A DNA stretch of 64,000 bases. Source: Luzula sylvatica. Its lineage: Eukaryota; Streptophyta; Magnoliopsida; Poales; Juncaceae. The notes under the pieces are model-generated. The model saw nothing but the letters and a program-made list of their open reading frames with translations, had not been told where the DNA came from and ran no database searches. Both the position numbers and the translations under genes were made by a program. This document shows, one piece after another, positions 59,290-64,000 of the stretch (position 1 is its first letter; every line of letters begins with the position of its first letter). The stretch lies in assembly GCA_946800325.1 (NCBI GenBank), contig OX326956.1, positions 13,433,167 to 13,497,166 on the forward strand, read 5' to 3'.

Positions 59290-59395
59290 TGATACATATA
59301 TGTTTTTTAATATAATGTTGATGAGACTCGAATTCATAATTTTTACATCATATATTTTTAATTATTTCAAACACTCAACCAAATGAAATATAAAG
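59290..59395 (-). mobile_element. decayed SINE
   Basis: Minus strand: a box A-like TGGTTGAGTGTTTG, a box B-like GAATTCGAGTCTC and an A-rich end, in the same order as the SINE at 21788-21932. No target duplication was resolved. Confidence 0.45.
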
Positions 59396-59439
59396 TCATT
59401 AACAAAAATAAATGACCGTGTCAAAAATGGAACACATAT

Positions 59440-59550
59440 AATCAACACTATCACAACCAAATACAAATACAACAACAATTGTTAGTGAGTACAAACTCAA
59501 CTACTATAATCAACACTATCACAACCAAATAGAAATACAACAACACTAAT
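59440..59550. repeat. ~60-bp tandem duplication
   Basis: The words ataatcaacactatcacaa and aaatacaacaaca occur twice, about 65 bp apart. Confidence 0.75.
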
Positions 59551-60411
59551 AAAAATCTATCCATATTTGCTTAGTTTTTGTTCAATAATTAAATTTAGAA
59601 TATAAAATTTTTGGAGTAAATCAAACTGGAAAGATATTTTGGAGTACACATTTATATCTATGTTGCACCAATACGAATACGAATACGGATACCGTATTCG
59701 ATACGATATGGTGATACAACAATTTTCCCGAAGTTTTAGAATATTATACGGTTTATATATACATTATTTAATAATTTTTTAATAAAATAATTCTATATTT
59801 GAATAAATTATTAATAAAAAATAAAGATGTGATGTTTGTTGGATGTCTTATGAAAAAATATCTAATAAAAATAAATCTGAGTAGCGAAAACATTGAATAT
59901 TTTTATGTTGAGTCCAAATAATAAAAAATAAAATCCGTCATATCGGATTCATATCCAACCGTTCAAAATCATATCAGGGTGTACCACAAACGTAAACTAA
60001 CAAATCTACTCCAATGAGAGAGGAAATTGGGAACAAACAATTTTTATTGCCCAATTTTATTAAATTTAAATATGGAAAAATATCTGCGAGAGTGAATAAT
60101 GAAATTTGGTGTAATGCGATAAAAAAGGACCACTTGATGTTGCTTTGTTGAAATTTGAGGATTTTGAGGGGGATTGTATAAAATTGACGTTGAATATGAT
60201 TGTCCAAGAAAAGGTCCTGTATCGCAGATGGTCTTATTGGCCCTCGCCGGTGGTATCGAACATATTTAAAATACAAGGGCCTGTTTGTAAATATGAGAAA
60301 AGCGACAATATAGCAAGTATACCTTGGCTCTAGGGGAGGTCCTGTAATTAATTGAAATAGCCGATTAATTAGCCTTATTACGTGGAAGTGGGTATAATAT
60401 AACGTCAGTAC
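59551..60411. other. spacer with a short ATTCG repeat
   Basis: 59668-59710 carries aatacgaatacg repeats. The rest is AT-rich. A short frame at 59974-60276 has no supporting features. Confidence 0.35.
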
Positions 60412-61015
60412 ACGTTAAACTCTAGATCAAGATAAGTCGCGGTGCAAGATAAGCAGCAGGAAAAGTTAAACCGCTGGATCACGATAAGGCGCGGGAACAC
60501 GATAAGCCGCGGGAACAAGATAAGCTGCCGGAACACGTTTACACGCGGTACAATATAAATCGCCGGAACACGTTAAGACGCGGTGCAATATAAGCCGCCG
60601 GAACACGTTAAGACGCGACGCAATATAAGCCGCCGGAACACGTTAAGCCGCGTTGCAATATAAGTCGCCGGAACACGTTAAGCCGCAGGAACATGTTAAG
60701 ACGCGGCGCAATATAAGCCGCGGGAACACGTTAAGACGCGGGGCAATATAAGCCATCGGAACACGTGTAAGATGCAGGTTCACGCTAAGCCGCTGGTTCA
60801 CGTTAAGCCGCTGGTACACGTTAAGCCGCGAGACCAGGTTAAGCCGCTGGTACACGTTAATTGCCCGGAAACGTTAGGCCGCTGGTTCATGATAAGCCCG
60901 CGGAACACGTTAGGCCGCTAGATCAAATAAGACTCGATGCAAGATAAGTTGCTGTAACAAGTTAAGTCACGGGACCACGTTAAGCCGCTGAATGCAGGGT
61001 GCAAGATAAGCCGCG
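60412..61015. repeat. GC-rich 17-18 bp minisatellite
   Basis: About 33 units over 600 bp. Two unit types, GGAACACGTTAAGACGC and GTGCAATATAAGCCGC, alternate in the middle (60540-60740) to make a 35-bp higher-order unit. Flanking units drift to tggttcacgttaagccgc and others. It is GC-rich in an AT-rich setting. The 18-bp units give hexapeptide repeats such as YQRLNV in one minus frame, but there is no gene context. Confidence 0.9.
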
Positions 61016-62640
61016 CTCTGCATCTCGTCGTCGCTAGGCAAATTCATCAGCTACTTGATGAAATAAAACCAAATTGAAATTAAACAAAAATTAAATTGAA
61101 AAGATTGGTATTTTTAATTTGAGTTCATATGATGTTTTTCAGGAGCTGGTTGATCTCGACATTGCAGCCCTCTCTTTTCTTCTCTCTGTCATACGCTGGA
61201 GAGAATGACAAGCTCAAAAGATAAGAATCCCATAAGACAATGGCAACCAAAGCATAAATGACAATCAAGGGTTGTACGGAATCAGCATAATTGAATTAAA
61301 GACCAATTCAACAAGAAAAAAAAATCGAAGAGGGAGATCTCTCGCTGTTGAAGAGGCCAAGAAATAAAAACAATACTTCATGAATCATGGTGGAGTTCAC
61401 AGTAGAAGCCATGGATACCCTTGTTGAAGAGGGAGATCTCTCGTTATTGTCCTTGAAAGAAGAATTAGAGCTCGAGAAAAAAGAGATTCCATGGGTAAAC
61501 AATAAGCCATGATTCATTGATTCTTTTGTCAAAAAGTAGAATAATAGACCTTTTTATGAAAATATCTTGTTTATGGAGATTTTTTATGCGGAAAAATGGT
61601 GGACAAATCGAGTTAGTGAGATGAGGACGAAGAAAAATCAAGGGCTGTAGGGAATAACCGGCACCGTCGGTCAAGTTCCTCATCTACCACCCTCATGTAT
61701 TGTTCGTTTGTTGTAGAGAAAATCACGAGCTTTAGGAGAAAACAGTTCAAAGGTAGCCATGGAGACTGGAGAGGGACAAAACATGGCTGCACGAAAAAGA
61801 AAGAATGGAAGAAAAGAAAGAGAGAAGAATATCACATATATCTTTTCAAAAACACAAAATATCAAATATGCCCTTTAAAAAATGGTAATATTTATCGAAT
61901 TTATCCATTTGCTAATGAACTGATCAAATTTGTATGGAAGGAAATTAAAATTTCAAAATCGAGTATAACCCATGTCTTCATCTCTATCCTAATTTAAAGT
62001 GAAGAATTTCTATTTGGCACACTTCCTTAAAAAGTTCACCATGCTTCCATTAATAGACGAAGAAGAAAAGGAAGAATTATTATGTTAATTCGAAGCTAAC
62101 TACTTGTTTCCCAAAAGATAAATCATAATAACAATTCAGGGAACAGATACAATTACCGAATTAAATCACAAACCCATTCCCGAATTACAAATGTCAACAT
62201 CTAAATTATATAAATGAGTGGAGCCCACAAAAATACAAAAGAGATCCAATGGACATGTTACACTTCGGGAACAGATTTGTGAAATACTTCGGTGCTTGTA
62301 GAATTTTTCTAACAATTTATAAGTGATAGTTTAACTAGTGTGCCTCGAAATTCATGATAGAGGATTGGTGATATATTGGCGAGGAGATTAGTTTATACAA
62401 GGATTGATGATAGTGCATGTCAATGAGTATATTGTTATTGATATGGGGAATTAAGGATTAATTGGTTATAGTTCATATATATTATTACTTCCTATCAAAT
62501 AGAGAGTCGAAGAAGATAGTAAAAACTAATAGAGATTAAAATGTAATTTGTATTTTTAATTACTTGATTAATTAAAGGGAAATTTTGAGATATAGCCCAA
62601 AATAGTTTTGTAATACCCAAAATAGCCACGAAAGTTTGAT
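61016..62640. other. no supported gene; possible MULE terminal region
   Basis: Two similar gaagagggagatctctcg segments lie at about 61326 and 61427. Later sequence is AT-rich. The 5' end of the MULE must lie here or in the next feature, but its terminal inverted repeat cannot be identified because its partner is outside the window. Confidence 0.4.
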
Positions 62641-62676
62641 AATTTGAAATCTAACACTCTCGAAGTTGCAAAGGTA

Positions 62677-62846
62677 TCGACTTCTGAAAAGTCGACAGAT
62701 TTATGATCTCCAATTAATCCCTAACAGCACCTAAATCACGTATTAAACTCCTCTCGACTTTTCAAAAGTCGAGAAGGATTTGGTCGACTTTTTAAACGTC
62801 GAGCATTTCACCTTTCGGCATATTTCTCAACTTTTCAAAAGTTGAG
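62677..62846. promoter_or_regulatory. array of four hairpin palindromes upstream of the MULE gene
   Basis: Four inverted repeats with the same core: 62677-62695 (TCGACTTctgAAAAGTCGA), 62753-62773 (10-bp perfect arms around one C), 62784-62802 (TCGACTttttaaACGTCGA) and 62826-62846 (the same with TCAACTTTT/AAAAGTTGA). The shared core is (C)TCGACTTTT-c-AAAAGTCGA(G). They lie 200-375 bp before the transposase ATG. They could be transposase-binding or regulatory sites. Confidence 0.65.
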
Positions 62847-62912
62847 AGAATTGCCACCGTTAAATAAAAATGAGGGTATTTTTGGAATTTTGAAAAGTTC
62901 ATGCATTTACCT

Positions 62913-62921
62913 ATTTAAACT
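62913..62921 (+). promoter_or_regulatory. candidate TATA box of the MULE transposase
   Basis: TATTTAAAC-type sequence after acc, about 60 bp before the 5' UTR donor. The position fits a promoter for the gene starting at 63052. Confidence 0.35.
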
Positions 62922-62974
62922 CCCCCTTCTCGTTCATTTTTTTCATCATCTTCCTTCTCTCCATTCCCTTCAAG

Positions 62975-63045
62975 GTATGTTTTTTTATTATATTTTTTTT
63001 TGACATAATTTTTTTGTGTTTAATTCATTTATTTATATGTTGCAG
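62975..63045 (+). other. 5' UTR intron of the MULE gene
   Basis: Donor CAAG/GTATGT and acceptor TATGTTGCAG with a T-rich interior, 71 bp, ending six bases before the ATG. Introns at this place are plausible in plant MULE genes. Confidence 0.5.
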
Positions 63046-63051
63046 TATAAA

Positions 63052-64000
63052 ATGCAAAATGGTTATTTAAATTTGGTTGTCTACTGGAACGGAACCGTGA
63101 ATTTGAGCGGTCCGATTCCTCGTTATGAAGGTGGTAATCGAAAAATGATGAACATGCCCAGTTACAGTACATATAATGATCTTAAATATTTAATTTGTCA
63201 AACTATCGAAATAAATCCGCAAATGTACGATATAATAATAAAATGTAATTGGCCATTTGGTGATGGAACCGGTGATGTTATCGACATCACTGATGAACAT
63301 AGCCTTTCTATGATGATAAGAAATCTTCAGAACAGAACGATTAAATTATTTGTAAAACTCAATCCTATCAATTGTTATCAAAATCCAAATTCTTTTTGTG
63401 GTGGTAATTATAATTCTTACCAAAACAATACTTAACCATATATAGCGGGTCCTTCACAACCATCGTACCAAACATCCGAAAATCTGATTTATTCGAACCA
63501 ACCAATTGATGATCAACCGAATGAGGAGTCTGACAGAGATAGTGGTGAACCGAGTGAAAATTCGGAATCAGATGATGATGAGGCGGAAACAGATGGTCCA
63601 GAAGCAGATATCGATGAGGTAATGAACGCAAGAAATAATAATTTAAATGAAATGAATATTGGTGAAGGGTTACCGGATGTTTTCGAAAATGATGAATGGG
63701 TAGAAGAAATGGTGAGTGAAGAATATGGGAATGAAAGTAACAATCCGTGCACGGAACTTTCGGCAAATCATTCTTGGATCGGAATGATTTATTCCGATAA
63801 AGAATCTTTGCAACACGAGGTACAAGAATGGACTATTAAAAATTTCGTTAGTTTTGTAGTGAAAAGAAGTAGGCCAAGGGAATGGGATGTCGCATGCAAA
63901 AACAACGATTGCTCTTGGAGAATGCGTGCTTTTAATCCAAAAAATACGGATTTTTGGAGAATATCGAAATATAAAGGTCCTCACACTTGTAGAAATGAGA
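63052..64000 (+). pseudogene. MuDR-type MULE transposase, N-terminal part with a stop
   Basis: Starts MQNGYLNLVVYWNG. A TAA at 63433-63435 interrupts the frame after 127 residues. The same frame then continues open to the window end. The first part (about 1-105) is the N-terminal domain usual in plant MULE proteins. An acidic linker rich in Glu, Asp and Ser follows. The MuDR DNA-binding domain then shows SDKESLQHEVQEWTI, VVKRSRPREWDVACK, C-x4-C and GPHTC, the WRKY/GCM1-like zinc site. The DDE catalytic and SWIM domains would lie beyond 64000. A single nonsense codon suggests a recently inactivated copy, unless it is read through or removed by splicing. Earlier in-frame ATGs lie in the UTR intron. 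Confidence 0.85.

Noticed and set aside
60412..61015. Short regular repeats that could suggest a CRISPR array
   Set aside because: Units are contiguous at 17-18 bp, with no unique spacers of constant length and no cas genes, in plant nuclear DNA. It is a minisatellite.
63368..63984. Minus-strand frames of 79-132 codons
   Set aside because: They are antisense shadows of the MULE transposase, which has clear motifs on the plus strand.

Overview
This is AT-rich nuclear DNA from a flowering plant, probably a eudicot. It has spliced genes with GT-AG introns, a plant-only RWP-RK transcription factor, a plant 2-oxoglutarate dioxygenase, and the usual plant mix of LINE, Copia, Gypsy, MULE, hAT, Helitron, SINE and MITE sequence. 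I cannot name the species from sequence alone. Nothing prokaryotic, plasmid-like, phage-like or organellar was seen.

Layout. 1-8,066: a repeat block interrupted by a full-length LINE (minus strand, 1183-8050) with both ORFs open and a perfect 16-bp target duplication. 8,420-9,729: a complete five-exon RKD-like gene (minus strand). 9.7-18 kb: microsatellites, a foldback MITE, a 5'-truncated second LINE, broken copies of the RKD locus and a probable TIR element. 18-22 kb: low-coding DNA with short fragments resembling the Argonaute 1 N-terminus, plus a SINE with a clear target duplication. 22,676-26,314: a complete but non-coding Copia-type LTR element (minus strand) with near-identical LTRs. 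26.3-37.5 kb: several copies of one ~1-1.5 kb repeat block. Comparing copies with and without inserts gives empty sites for a Helitron-like element, an hAT MITE and nested MITEs. 37.8-44.6 kb: a cluster of elements whose ends carry the palindrome CTTGTACAAG and which contain UTR-like and exon-like sequence, one with a ~1.1 kb A/T-only region. 47,988-49,512: an apparently intact three-exon 2-oxoglutarate/Fe(II) dioxygenase gene (minus strand). 49.6-60 kb: gene-poor DNA with MITEs, a decayed Gypsy integrase, a SINE dimer and Helitron-like ends. 60.4-61.0 kb: a GC-rich 17-18 bp minisatellite. 62.6-64.0 kb: the start of a MuDR-type MULE transposase with one early stop, preceded by four hairpin palindromes and running off the window.

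Only two host genes look functional: the RKD-like factor and the dioxygenase. Nothing in the sequence links them in one pathway. Broken copies of parts of both genes lie in the same region, so the locus has been copied and shuffled together with its transposons. I found no convincing new multi-gene system. The observations most worth checking are the altered RWPxRK motif, the CTTGTACAAG element family with gene-like cargo, the palindrome array before the MULE gene, the minisatellite, and the overlapping third ORF in the LINE. All similarity statements come from reading the sequence by eye; no database search or alignment was run.
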